Of a DNA stretch of 64,000 nt, positions 13,585 through 26,489 are shown piece by piece. A model generated the notes under the pieces. That model saw only the letters and a list, made by a program, of their open reading frames with translations, was not told where the DNA came from and ran no database searches. Both the position numbers and the translations under genes were made by a program. Source of the stretch: Cyanoderma ruficeps (lineage: Eukaryota; Chordata; Aves; Passeriformes; Timaliidae); NCBI GenBank assembly GCA_008694505.1, contig VZDJ01000594.1:14755668-14819667 (forward strand), in the 5' to 3' direction. The stretch's first letter is position 1; each line of letters opens with the position of its first letter.

Positions 13585-16500
13585 GAAGATGATACATATC
13601 ATGCATCTACACGATTGTTTTTGCATCCAGAGTATGCCTTTAAAACAAAACCCTCAAAGCAGTTTGGTGCTTTGGTTTGCTCTGTGAAACAAACCAAAGT
13701 TTGGGAAGGCTGGAAGCAGCATTGAAAAATGGCAGAGCAGAAACATGCTTCATACAATTTGGTTGCAAATGGGCATTCACCTCTGGGACATAAGCAGAGC
13801 TATCCAAAATAAAAAATGCTAACAGAAATGTATCATGTGTATTTAGCCCCACACATCTACTCCTTCTAGTCCGTACTAGACATACGTACATACTAGACAT
13901 ATACACACAGACATAACCACAGAAATAATTGAAATTGTCTTTGTTGGTTGGCTCACACTACCAGAAATTGATGAAAAGCATTATGCCAATTACACAGCAC
14001 TTCTATAAAAGTAATGTTTCAGCCCAATCAGAAATATCTTAAGTACTAAAGGAAGCATAAAATTAAATTTTATTGTGTTACAAATAAGGGGAAAATTTCC
14101 CACTGAATAAAGGGTGGGGGAAAAAAAAGTGTAGTATTGTTCCATCCCACAGCAATCCAGAAAAAACCCGCAGTATGTCCACTTTACATACCACCTTTCT
14201 CTTAATTTACAGTTTTCAATTTACAGTCTTCTACACGGTTATTTAAATAAACTGTCTCTCACAGAGTAGCACCTTTGCAATTGCCAGGGACACAAACCCA
14301 CTTCTCTGTTTCCTCATAAAAATTTTCCATAGACACCCCCAACACTAGCATTTCCAGCAAGACTGATTTTTTTCTTGGCCTTATCTTCTCCAGATGGTTT
14401 GTAGATAGTTCTCACAACTCAGCCATCACTTTAAATAGGCTTAAAAAAGACAAAAGTCCAGTTTTCTTTAGGACTGCATGTGAAACTTGTGGCTGGTGAA
14501 ATTTTCAATATAAACAAGATCTTTTGGCACCAACTGGAGGGGGGCTGGGGCGGTGTTTATGGCTCACTGTAAGGGATGTTTGCTTTCTTAATACCCTCTC
14601 CCCTCTTAACTGGGATGGATTATATCCAAATACATTGTTACCATTCTTCTCACTCAAACTGACTTTATACTTGTCATACTTAATGGGCAGGTCTGTAATC
14701 TGAAAGAGATGCAAATAGTTTTGTTTGCAGGTTTTCAATAATCATATGTTTCATGATTAATGAAGCCCCTTTTAAGCCTCTAACAGCCTTCTGCAGCTGA
14801 TTGTAGAATTGTTGAAGAGTCTAAAAAAAGTAATCTCACTCATATACTATCTTTAACTAATCCTGCAAAATTTTATTCATTGTTTGTGACAAGACTTGCT
14901 ATTACTCTGCACGCAGCAAGGAGTTGATCAAGCATTGTACAAGCTGTTGGGGATGTCACAGAGGTCACCATCAGTACTTCCAACAGAGTGAGTGCTTGCC
15001 AAGGATAACAGAAGAAACCATTTCCCCATTTACAGGTTTGCCAAGACAGAGTTCCAGTCCATTCCCAGGGTGAAAGGCTGCAGTTTTAAACACTATTATT
15101 CCTTCATTACTTTTTTAGTGAATAACTACCAAACATAATTCTAAATCAATCAATCAATAAAATAGTGTGATTCTGGCTCTATTACCCTCTGACAAAGATG
15201 ATGTCAGCTCTTGTACTCCTTGATGTATATTCATTCCCCATGCTCCATTCGACATGTTTAATCATAGAAAACAAAAATGTTCACAACTCCAACGTTTTGG
15301 TCAACCCACAGCGCATCAGTGCATTCTAACACCATGTTTTCTGAAATCATATCTTCTGTTATGTTTGTTTGGGGGTTTTGATGTTGATGATTCTATTTTT
15401 AAATATTACAACTCAGTCCTGGAGAATTCCTCCTGTCCTAGCACAAACAGCACTCTCTACATATATGATTTGCCAAAAAATTGTGTCCAATCTCTCAGTG
15501 CGGCCTTCACATTGTACATGCCATTCTTAAATTTTGCCACCTAGCCATGTAAAATTGAATTATTTAATTACAGAGCTTCAGCAATATTGCTGCTTTAATC
15601 CAGATTTGAAGGGAAAATTATATACCAAGAGATAGGAAAAAATGATGTGATCTCTTAGCAAGTCTGATCTCTGTTGATCACTCCCCTACAAACAAGGATA
15701 GGTCAGATGGGGAAACCAGGAAAAATGTAAGGGTCCAATCAAAGCTAGTATTTACCACTTATGAGAGCCACCCAAATAATAAAAATGGGAACAAACCTTG
15801 AACATTTTCTTGCATTGCATTACTGCAAATCGATAAATAAAATCTTCTATAGATTAGCACTGGTTAGACCAAAACAATGAGGGATTTGGTAGCATGCGAG
15901 AGAGTGCCCTTCAGATAAAATGACAATTTGGAAGTGTTTAACAACATATGGTCTCTTTTCTTTGACATATACGATTAAGAATATATCTTTTTTATATAAA
16001 AATATAAAATACCATCTGTCATAAGTTCCAACCATGATACTGCCTCTATATATCCAATTAATTCACTATACTTTCTAGTGTAAATATTTCTCCTATTTTC
16101 TCATTTTTTCTTTCTCCGTAACTATATTTATTTATAAAATTTCAATAAATGTATATATTTAAAAAGTCAATACTATGACTTGAAATGTAATTAGGGATAA
16201 CAATGAAAGTCTGTTTCACTTTGTGTTTCAAAGAAGGGCCAAATCTTCAAATGATTTGAAATGTCATTGCTCATTTAAGTCAGTGGGTATAGGCATATTA
16301 TAAAGATTTAACTATGTTGTTCCTCCTTATCATACACATTAGGCCAGAGAAATGCTCACTTTTCACAAATAAATATTTGTGTTTCTTCCTTTTTTTCAGA
16401 AATGTAGGGCACCTTGAAGACCCAGATTGCAGAGTGAGGACCCAAATATAATGGGTATTTCTCCTTAAGGTGTCAGAATTCCAGGCAAAACCAGATTCCA

Positions 16501-18039
16501 GGCAAAAACGGAGGAAAAAACAGATTGCTCTCAAAATCATGGTTCAAACCAGCAAAATACATAATGCATTTCAATTCACTGAATTAATACTTCACCTCAT
16601 TAATTTAATCCAAAAGAAAAATCTTTGGCCGCATAATTATTATAATTACTTCAGAGAACATTAAGATGTGCACAAGCCTCAAAACACAGTCTCAAGACTA
16701 TAGGAGCTAAGTTTTGCCAGGTTAAAACAGGAAGGACCTGTTTGAAGCTGGGTGCAAGATTTTTTCTGTTTGAGACAAACATACCCAGATAAATATATAC
16801 ACAGACAGACACACATAGCTTTTACTCTTTGTTTCTGAGTAATTTGGCTGTGGGTGCAGCAATAAATTACACTAATAGTTTTAGCATTAGTAAGGTGAAA
16901 AAGAAACTACTGACCCACAATTTAAACCAGATTTTAAACCTTGGGTTTTTTAAGAAATCTTCTGGAAATTTTAACTCTTGAGATTCCCTCAGCCTAGCAA
17001 AGATTTGAAAACAAAACGGAAGAGAAAATTATTTTGCTTTTCAAAAACGTTGCCCCTCTTAATAAGCAGAATACCATATAATGGTAATTCCCTTTCTCTT
17101 CCTTCGGATTAATTTTATACTTCATGGTGTAAAAAACTAAGTGCTTAAGCATTGTGGAAGTGGTGACTATATCTGTCTGAGCTCATTCCCATATGATTTA
17201 TAACTTAGTACCTTTTCACCTGCTTCCATGTAGCTGGTCTGTGAGCAGAAAGTGCTGATCATCTTCTAATATTACATCCTTGGTCTTTAAAGGAGCTTTC
17301 ACATAAACAATGAGGCTCTTCACGGTAGAAACTCTATAGAGTCCTAATAAATTGCTTGTATAGGTTTGTAAGCCGTCCCAACACTTTCTAAAATACTTGC
17401 AGTATTTCAGTAACTACATATAAATCAACTTCTAAAAATCTTTATTCCGTTAGCCATAATAAGTTCATAAGGGGCACTGAGATCCACAACTTGCACACAT
17501 GCTGTCTAGTAATGTACTCCCTTGACCTTGTGTTTTCCTCTTAATTTCCAACAGAGTTTTTTTCTCCAGTTAACATATGGGTAATAGAAATTCCAATTTG
17601 CTTCTCTGTTTGCATCAGAAAAGTTTGCATCATGCATCAGCATCCATGCTTTTATGTAATTATCTCCCTATTATCTTTGCTTGGCCAAAATTCTCACGTT
17701 TTCCCATCTCTGCTTGTGCTGGTTTTATACAGATGGTCACTCATATTTCTCTTCTCTAAATCCTCCTATTTTTTGTTATACTGTTTTTGAAAGGCGTGCA
17801 TGTGATGCTGTTCCTATTACAGTAATCATTCTTATATTGATGACTCATTTGTTGGCTCTTCCGCCATCCTATCGTGTCGTTGTTCCATCACTGGTGACAC
17901 TCGGCTGCAAAGGCACGAAGCTAGCACACAGCACTTTACAGCACAGCAGTTTACGGCGCTTCACCCCGGCCCGTTCCACTCGCAGGCCGCGCCCCTCCGC
18001 CGCTCTCCGCTCTCGGAAGCTCCTCCTCGCCGGCCGCGG

Positions 18040-18135
18040 GGCCGGAAGCCGCTGCCGGGTGCCCTGTGAACCGGGAAGGGTTCGGTTTGAATGAGATCCG
18101 GCTGATTCACCGCGGCCCAGGCGGCTCCGGCCCAG
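18040..18135 (+). other. PSMD14: Probable non-coding exon 1 of PSMD14 (5' UTR)
   Basis: The end is set by a strong donor, CCCAG followed by GTGAGG, at 18,135/18,136 inside the CpG island. The next coding evidence is exon 2, which begins only four bases before the start codon, so most of the 5' UTR must come from an upstream exon. The start of this exon is a guess because no cap data are available. A four-codon upstream ORF (18,091-18,105) sits inside it. Other 5' UTR exons in intron 1 cannot be excluded. Confidence 0.5.
18091..18105 (+). other. Possible 4-codon upstream ORF in PSMD14 5' UTR
   Basis: Within the likely exon 1 an ATG with a weak context (G at -2, A at +4) opens a frame of four codons (MRSG) followed by TGA. 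It is in the mRNA only if transcription starts upstream of 18,091, which is not known. Confidence 0.3.
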
Positions 18136-21100
18136 GTGAGGGCCCGGCCGGCTCCGCGCTGGGATGCTGAGGGGCCCCGCGGCGGGCTCTGCGCGGCGGC
18201 GGCGGGGGCGCGGCCCGGGGAGTCGGCCCGGGCGCCGGGCACGGCCGCGGACGGGAGCGGGACGGGGCGGGTCTGGCGGGCGGCACCGGCCCGGGCGGGG
18301 AGCGCGCTGGGCCCCTGGGCTTTCCGCGGGGAAGTCCGGGCGCTTCAGGGCAGGGGGGGCAGCTGCGAACGGGCTGAGGGGAGGTGGCGAGAAGGGCCGC
18401 GGAGCGGCGCAAGGCGGGGGCCCAGCCCCTGGAGTCGGACGGGCCTCGGCGCCGCACGGGCCCCGACGCTCGGCCGCCTCCGCCCGGCCCGCAGCGGCCG
18501 CCCTGGTTGGGCAGCCACGGGCGCGGGGTCGTGCTGCGGCCGCCACCGGCGCTCTGTGCCCCCTCAGAGGCACCTCACGGACGGCAGCGCTGCTGCTCCC
18601 GGAGAGCAGCACTGCTACCATCCCCGGCAGGGCAGCTGAAGTTAGAGGGGCACGGGGGGAAGTGAAGGCAAAGCACTGGCTGGGGTACCTGAAGGGGAAG
18701 AAAGCAGAATTAACTAGAAAAGGACCGATAATCAAAAATTAACGGCGCTGTTTATAGTCTGCAGCTGACTTAAGTAATGTTTCTGTAACAGATTTGTGTC
18801 AAATAGTTGGATACTTGTAAACAATGTGCTGGCCTCATGTCTTAAGGTTGCAGTTGTTTTCGGTATACTGTGGAAAAACAAAAAACCAACAGGGACTGGG
18901 ATTTACGTTTTAAAAAGAAGTTCTACGTAAGTGTATCTCAAAGCTATGCGTAACTGAAATGGTACTAGGCAAGCTGAAAACACTGACAGATTTGTGTTGA
19001 TCTTAAAGCTGTCAATCCTGGGCATCCAGGGTGTCCTGGATGCCTCAGGTAGGGAGTAAACTTGGAAGAAGTTTCTATGGAGCAGAGCATTTGGTGTTCG
19101 TGACCTTATTGACACAGTGAAAAATACCTATTTGTGAAGAAATTCATAAATTGGCTTGCATATGAATTGCTTCTGAATCACTTAGCATGACTCTGAGCAA
19201 CAGGGTTTAGCCTGTAGCTTAATGGGAAATTTTGTGTTCCATCATCTGTTGTAATGTACCATTTCAGTGATACTCATTTGAAAACTATGATGTAGGACAT
19301 TATAAGTTAGAGAATACTTCAAAAACAGTATTGAATAATACCAGTATATAAATTAGTTTGTCAGCTTTTCTTGGAAGCGATTCACTGCTGAGAAGAATTA
19401 TGGAGTATAAACTAATAGTACCTATAACTACCTTGTAACATCTAGGATGATGGGAAAGGGCAGGTGTTAAGGACGCCTTGAATAATAGAGAACTGGTATG
19501 ATGAGTCCAGTACTACTTGCTGGACTACTGCATGGTTCCACAATAGTTGTGTGTCTGCTTGCCTTTCTGCAGATTTCAGAGAAGGCCATTACTTCATATA
19601 TTACATAAAATTAATCCTGTCGGTTTCTGTGGTGGTGCAGCTTGTTAATGAATCTTTGCTTATCTCTAAGTTTTATGTGAATGTACTTCAGTAGCTTTAA
19701 AGCATTCTGTTTGAATCTGTGTTATTGAGGTAACTCCAGCTCAGCAAATTAGGTTTGCTGTACTTCTGGAAGTCAGAAAGCAGCGTCTGGGAAGGTGACC
19801 TGAAAACCACCTAGTCCAGCTCAGGTCCATTGAGATTCGGGTCTGTGTGATCGAGAAACAGGGTCTGGGTTTACAGAACTGAGCATGGTATGGAAGCAAG
19901 AGTCATGTAACTCTGGACTTGCACTACTGAGACTGCATTCATGCACAGCGAGATTGAGTTCTACCTTTAATGAACAGTTTACTTAGAATTGGTGGTAACA
20001 TGTATATTTTTTTCTTCTTTTTTTATAAAATGTGTAGGAAGATAGACAGACTCACCCTCCCCCCCCAAGCTTTTCACATGTGAAGTCTCTGTTCAGGTTT
20101 GATGACTTTATTGCAGTGAGATTTTTTTTCCTTAGTGAAATAATGTTTTTCTGCAATGCACAGTTTCTCAGCTGATTTACCTCTGTAGCTGTTTATCTTC
20201 CCTAGTGAAGCTGAGATGGTTGCAATTGCACCAAAAACCTTGAGCCACTTTTGAGCACTGTTAATAAAACTGTTGATCATCTGCTGCATGTAACTCCTCA
20301 ACAGGAGCTCTGGAAGTGCTTGTGCAAAGCTTGTTATGTAGTCTCAGGTGGAGAAACTGAGTTACCTAAAATGAAATGATTTGCATCAAGTCACTCAGTG
20401 TACAAATTGCAAAGTAAATTGCTGTCACCTGTGTGTAGCCTGATACTCCCTCCACTAATAAGGCAGTTTAGTAGCCATTGTTTTCTATGCATGTCAAAGC
20501 TGATTTTGATATTTATTTCTCTACTAACTCAAAAGTTGCCAAACCAGGAGAACCCTCTTTCGTTGAGGGATCACATCATGGAGTGTTAATGCTAGATAAA
20601 AATAGTGCACTGTAGTGTGAAACTCATGTGTCTCATGCAAGGAGATAGAGTAATTTAAGACTGTTTCAAGTTGATTTCAAAATACATGCTGAAACATGCC
20701 AAGCATAAACACAGTAGCTATTGGTTTATACCTATATGTGTGTACACATTTGTGCAAAATCCCTTTATATAACTTCATCCCTATGATACCTAAGAAAAAA
20801 TGTTTTCATTATTAAAAGTCAGAATTTAAGTGATTTGAAAATACCAATGAACAACTGAGTGGTGAACCAGAGCTCTCCAAATGGGCAACTCTTTCCAGTT
20901 ATTACAGTTGCCTAACAGTAGTATTATAGGAGCAAATGTTAGACATGGATTTTAAAATTTCAGTTTTTAGATGAGTTTTGAGATGCTCTGGGTATACTTT
21001 CACTGCACTATTAATATATCAACTATTTTTCATTTTTTTAGGTAAGGACAGTTAAAAGAAAATTGCAGTAATGGAAGTTTGGATTTTTAAATAACATCCT

Positions 21101-21965
21101 ACAACTAAGCTTATTTTAGTTACGGTGTTTCCAATAATGGACATATATATGCAGAGAAGCTTTTTAATCCTTTTTTTAAAATCATTAGTGACCATATTGA
21201 TTTCAATGGTGAGTGCATGTCCATCCCAATCCTTCAGTGCACCAAAATGGAAGTTTATTATGATAACTGTCCTTCTGTATTTTTTCTGATACATATTGGA
21301 TACATTTGCTTCCTTAAAGTTTTGCTTTAGAGACTGTTAACTCTTCCTTGCAGACAGACGGAAACAATCAAAATACCTTTTGTCAATTTAGGAAGGAAAA
21401 GAGGTGAGATTTACAGTGAACTGTTTGTTTACTTTTCTGGCTTTTATTTATGTGTATAAATAGTGTAAATATCTCTGTGTGTGGGTGTGAATATAGAGAA
21501 AAAACGAACAGAGGAGTTGCTAATCAACCCAGCTTTTGCACTTTGTAGCAGAGGTAAGATTCTCAGCTGTAGGCTTCCATGTGCCTCCCTGGGGAACAGA
21601 ACAAGCTCACAGAGATTGGTTTCTTTCATATCTTTGTCATAAGTGGGGAAGGGAATGCAAGACCACTGGGTGGTCAGATGGCTAAAGGTGAATAACTCGA
21701 GCCCCGTTGAGGAAGTGGCTGCAGTTCTGTTGTAGCCTGTGCTACTGGCTCCTGTGGTCTCTCCTGGGTCTTCTGCAAAGCTGGCAGAGGGATAGTAACT
21801 TTCCGTTCAACTTGTTAGTGATTTCCACTCTAGCCTGTCAGCACTGAGAAACTCTGACTTGTTCTTTCTCTTGCAACTTTCTGGTAAGGTGAACACATCT
21901 TCATTTACTCTTGTACTACTTTGAGATCAGCTTCAAAAGGATCTCTGTAAAATTGCCTCAGTTAC

Positions 21966-22023
21966 TAAAAAACAAAAATCCCCCACCCAAACAAAAATCT
22001 GAAACCAACCCCCAAACCCCACA
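21966..22023. repeat. A/C-rich low-complexity tract
   Basis: Short AACAAAAATCCCCCACCC and CCAACCCCCAAACCCC runs in intron 1, the same style as the tracts in intron 2. Confidence 0.75.
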
Positions 22024-25000
22024 GACATTCTTTGAGCAGCTTTAGCTTAAAGAATGATTTGACAGAAATGTCTTCTGGAGCCTGTATTAGTGTTACAAGC
22101 AATCAGCTTTTCCAAGACCTCTTTTTCTGTTATGCCAAGACAACTATTTCTGGGATGCAGCGTGAAGCCTCTCAGAGAAGTGAACAGGGTTAAACCCAGT
22201 GTTTTTGATAGCCTCTCAGTTTGCTGCAGGGCTGCACAAATGGCTGTCCTGGCAGTACTGAGAAAGCAGCATCAAGTTGGTGAACAGCAGCGGCTTCCTC
22301 ATTGCTCCTTATGTTAACACTGACATTGAAAAAATGTCTATCAAATCACGGCCACAGATCATTTCGCAGATCTGTTTTAAAACACTGCTCTGCAAATAAT
22401 GAGTGTATGCAATTAATGGGCAGTGTTCTCAGGGAGGAGGATAACATGAATTTTAACTCCTAAATTGAATGTGAAGCAGCCTTTCTTTACCTGAATTCAG
22501 GCAAACCTAAAGATCTTTGTGACTTTTCTGGTCACACCAACTGCTCTTGCAGAAATAAACAGGAAAGCTTTCTATACCTGCAGACTGCTCTTACCCTTGG
22601 TGCTTAAAATGATCAGTTACCTTTGAATTGCTTAAATGAATTATTAGAGTGTTTTTACATGTAATTTTGAGAAACTTGGAAGCTTCTTTCAGTATTATGG
22701 ATACTTGAGCAAGACATGGCATGTACCACTTCAAGGACTCGTATGGCAAAAGGAAAAAAAAACCACAGTAAACATTGTTTTGGTTATTCTTCAATGGTGC
22801 CTTGTCCTTTTGCAGCTTATCAATGTAACATTTCTTTTTACATGTTTTAAATTCTACTGGGTTTCTGCCTTTCTATTTCCTTCTACAGGAAAGAAACCTT
22901 TTGGTGTCATCTTTACAGTCAGAAAAGTGGGAGCTGCTGCCGAGTTTGTTCTCTGAGCACCAGGTTAGAAATGTATGGTTGCTTTATTTGTAAAGGCTAA
23001 AGTTAGCTTCATTAATGTCTAAAAATTTTGCTCAAGCTGTTTCAAGGCTTACAAAAGCATTGTTTGAGGAATGGAGTTTATGGCTGAAATAACATTTAGG
23101 TGGATTAATAAAAATTAAGATCTGTTTTGGTGAGTGTGGTTCACTAACCTAAACTTTTCAAATGTTTATACATCTCAGTGAACAAATGTGTTTAGGCCTA
23201 TATAGACTATAGTCTACTAAAACATATTCAGTTACAAATAGGCAAGTAAAGCATTGGTTGCCAAAACTCTAACCAGAATCAAGTCGTGGAACTAGTGAAA
23301 TGATTTGCAGTGCATCTAGAACTGGGTTTTGGAGATTTTCTGTCTGTGCTGCTGTCTTGAAAATCTGATTAGCTCAATTCAATGACTTGTCTGTGGGAAT
23401 GTTACTTCCCTCGAGTTCTTAAGACCGTGAGATTTTGTTGTAAAGTTATGCTGATGAATAATCAGTTTGTTTAACACAGTCTAATCGAACTCTAATATTG
23501 CAGAATATATGGCTTTTCTAAATTATGTACTATACTGTTGGGTTAGAAACTAGAATAAACTGTGTAAATAAAAATTAATTAGTACGAGCTATTGCTTTTC
23601 ACTTGTTATAGGATTTGTTATTTATTTATTGTTTCTTAAATGCACATGTACAAATGTATTGTTTCTTAAATGTCCATTCCAGTTTGTGGAAGGTGCTGTA
23701 GTTGTCAGAACTACCAGTTTGAAGGTTACCAGTTGTAGAGACTAAAAGTTTCTTAAAATAAACGAACATCCATAATGGATTAAAATAATAGTTTTAGTAG
23801 TTTAAATATACTTCTCAGTTACTCTTCAGCCCTCTTTAGTGTCACAGATGAATCATTGTGGGTTCAATGGAGGAGTATCTACCACAGAGGGGTAAAATGA
23901 ACTGTAGTTGGCGTTAATTTGTGGTAACATTGTGACTGTTTTATTGAAGCCATTTAACATATGCTTACATAATATCTTTAAACAGCAACTTAACCTTTCC
24001 AAGGAAATCCTCCAACTTGATTTGGAATTTATTGTAGTTCAGGGTAGGAAAGCATGCACACTGTGTGCAGCTTTTGCCTCTAAAAAAGAAGCTTGGTTTC
24101 AATGACTTACTGAAAATGTGAAGCATAACCACTGACCCGTTAATAAACTCCTTTTTAATTTATCTGGTGCCAGTGGAGCTTTAAGAAAGTACTTACTGCT
24201 AGGTGAGGCTGCACTTGTTGGATTTGCAGGTTCTACAAAATCAAGAGAGTGAGTCATATTAAGCTAACAGCCTGATAGTTTGTTGAACTGGGAAAGTGAA
24301 CTTAGCAAGTAGAGCAGGTATTTCTGATCAATGTATCTTGGATATTGTTATGAAGTTATTAAAGTAGGAAGTAAAATGCTGCTTCTTTGTGTGTTAAACT
24401 ATTTGTTTTAAACTTATCCTGAAATAAAACTTGTTAGTCTTTAGCCGGTAAAAATTCTGGCAAATATCAGAAGAAATTATGAAAATGATGGTGACATTCA
24501 CCTTCATCATATACAAAACAAATACAGTTTTCAAGTTCTTTTGCATAATTACTTTCAGAAGAAGGCTATTGAATAAGTATTGTTTATGTAATCTGAAATC
24601 ATGTATAAAATTCTCTTATGTGTAATGTAACATCTGCTTGGAGAATGAATATCTTTTGGAGATCATACTTGGTGTTCTCAATTGCTTTCATATCACCTAA
24701 ACAGACTTTGTTGTGTTGTAATAAAACTTCTCCAATTAAGACCATACTTTTCGATGCCGTATCTTCTATTTCACAAATAAGCCAGTAAAATTTTCTGATT
24801 TCTGTAAGCCTTGGAAATTGCTTGATTTGCTGAAAACAGCTGTTTAAAAATTAATAATCAGTAGGATTACTTTTTTTTTATTTTATCCATAAGTTTTGTT
24901 GTATAGAGCTAAGAAGTTGAAAAAGCCAAGTATGCATGGTAAAGTTCTGCTAAAGCTGGGACAGAACCTGTACTTAGCTATCCCATGAAATTGTAGATGC

Positions 25001-25128
25001 CTTGTCAATAACAGAAAATGAAGAAACTGTAGAGAAAAACAGCAGTGTAACTTTTTTGGTTGGGCACGTTAACAGCCTTTATTCCTGGGGATTACCCCTT
25101 TGAAAGTTACAAGACATGAAAACTAATG

Positions 25129-25178
25129 GTGGGGTTTTTTTGGTTGGTTTTGGCTTTTAGGTTTGCTTTTTTTTTTAA
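25129..25178. repeat. T/G-rich low-complexity tract
   Basis: GGTGGGGTTTTTTTGGTTGG followed by poly-T in intron 1. The complement has the same A/C style as the other tracts. Confidence 0.75.
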
Positions 25179-25869
25179 GTAAGATGTTTCATTGATTGGA
25201 ATAATCTTGCACTAAAGCAATGGCACATGCAACACTGGGAATGTAATAAATGACTGTACTGTCACTAGTCTTCTAACTATATACACATTAAATGTTTACT
25301 TTACAGTATTTCTTTTAGTATAATGAGTTCATTAAAAAAAAGCTTTTGATGCTAATTCAGAGATCCATAATCTGCTTAGTGTCTTTCACATGTAGTTTTG
25401 ATGATAACTGACAAGCTGTAAGTTAATTAGCGCGGAACTTACTAATGAGGATGCTAAAATCCTTACTTTAAGATTTTTATTGATGATTTCTGAGCAAACT
25501 AAAGTAAATTTGATTGTATATCTAATAAGTTTTAGGAACTTTCTGGCTGTAGGTACTGATCATAAGCAACAAAAATCGCCCAATTAATTGAATGATGGGA
25601 AAGTTTTGAGAAGTTTGACAAGAGTGTTCGTCTTCAGAAATGGGGATAACCCAAAACCAAAGCAATAAAACAAAGTCTGTTAATTAGCATGGAAGACAGC
25701 TTCTTGAATTAATATGTGGTGTTAATTAACAGGAAGTCTGATGTTGTGTTGTAATTACCACCAATATTTTTGACATACTGAGTGACTGAAGGTGAATTAT
25801 ATAGATAACAATTTAGTAAACATTTCGAGCTTGGGAACATTTTTCCTTTGTTTCTGTTTTTCTAGAAAT

Positions 25870-25917
25870 ATGGATAGACTTCTGCGACTGGGAGGAGGCA
25901 TGCCTGGGCTGGGACAG
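25870..25917 (+). CDS. PSMD14: PSMD14 coding exon 2 (residues 1-16, start codon)
   Basis: The exon runs from 25,866 after a pyrimidine-rich acceptor (TTTTTCTAG) and ends at a donor GTTAGT. It contributes four 5' UTR bases and 16 codons, MDRLLRLGGGMPGLGQ, the conserved N-terminus of Rpn11 orthologues. The ATG is chosen because it starts this known N-terminus. The weak context (AAATATGG) still has A at -3 and G at +4. The exon ends in phase 0. Confidence 0.97.
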
Positions 25918-26489
25918 GTTAGTATATAGCTTGTCAATCTTTTCTTTAAAATTCATTCCGGAGTACTCCTTCTATTATATTATTACATTCTAAAACAGCA
26001 TCAAAAAACCAGTTCACAGTAATAATCTATGACTCAAGAGATTTTATATGTGTATGCAAATCTTTGTTACAACCTGACTCTTTTTTTTGTAAACATGGAA
26101 ACTGTGTTGCTGCTAAGTTTACAGAACATTTATAAACCTTTCTTTTTGTGTCTGAGCATTTAAAATTTTGTATTGAAAAGTGTTGGAAGCACATAATGCC
26201 TTTTTTTAAAAAACAGTTTCCAATAATACATAATTTCAGAACATGAGGGGTATTCTAAATGGCCAAGCACATCCACACCTCTTTCATAAATTATGTATTT
26301 CAGTTCTTGGGTCGCATTGTGAATGGGGCATTATAAGATACTGAAATATGCATAAATTTCAAGAGACAATTTGAATTGAATTTATCACTTATGGGTAGTT
26401 GTAGCTACCTGTATGTGTGTTTTATTGTCTCTCCTCTTGTCGATTGTCCTCATTTCTGTAACTGCTCACAGCAAAAAGGCCTCCCCAGC

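Larger units (their letters stand above)
1..17950. other. Intergenic region upstream of PSMD14, no gene recognised
   Basis: About 18 kb of AT-rich DNA in which all open frames are short (under 140 codons) and none resembles a protein I know. Neighbouring genes in vertebrates are TANK upstream and TBR1 downstream of PSMD14 (general knowledge), but I could not recognise an exon of either here. Distinct items inside are listed separately: a CR1 fragment, an inverted repeat near 5.7 kb, a TA microsatellite and an A-rich tract. The rest shows nothing I can name. Distal exons or lncRNA exons could be missed by eye. Confidence 0.7.
17958..18660 (+). promoter_or_regulatory. PSMD14: CpG-island promoter of PSMD14
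   Basis: An abrupt change from AT-rich DNA to about 700 bases of very high GC with dense CpG dinucleotides, the only such block in the window. It contains GC-box (Sp1-type) runs such as GGGGCGGG near 18,265, and ETS-like CGGAAG cores near 18,013 and 18,042. A YY1-like CCGCCAT lies just outside at about 17,861. There is no obvious TATA box, as usual for a housekeeping proteasome gene. A perfect TGACTCA (AP-1/CNC-type core) lies at 17,841-17,847; CNC factors such as NFE2L1 control proteasome genes, but use of this site is inference. The long open frames on both strands here are composition artefacts of CpG-rich DNA. Confidence 0.85.
18136..25865 (+). other. PSMD14: PSMD14 intron 1
   Basis: GT-AG intron of about 7.7 kb between the non-coding exon 1 and the ATG exon. 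The first 500 bases are still CpG island. The rest is AT-rich and holds an A/C-rich tract near 21,970-22,023, a tandem copy of a 16-base unit near 23,616-23,675 and a T/G-rich tract at 25,129-25,178. A CR1-like scrap may lie near 19,790-19,825. No other gene recognised. Confidence 0.7.

Noticed and set aside
1..17950. Search for 3' exons of TANK or any other upstream gene
   Set aside because: No exon-like peptide that I recognise was found. Absence by eye does not prove there is none.
17869..18735. 288-codon open frame on the minus strand, and several frames of 90-190 codons on both strands, over the CpG island
   Set aside because: They are rich in Ala, Arg, Pro and Gly and overlap one another in several frames. 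High GC removes stop codons. No domain is recognisable and the block fits a promoter.
19790..19825. Short CR1-like string (GGTGACCTGAAAACCACCTA then GTCCAGCTC)
   Set aside because: Too short and diverged to annotate as a repeat with confidence.
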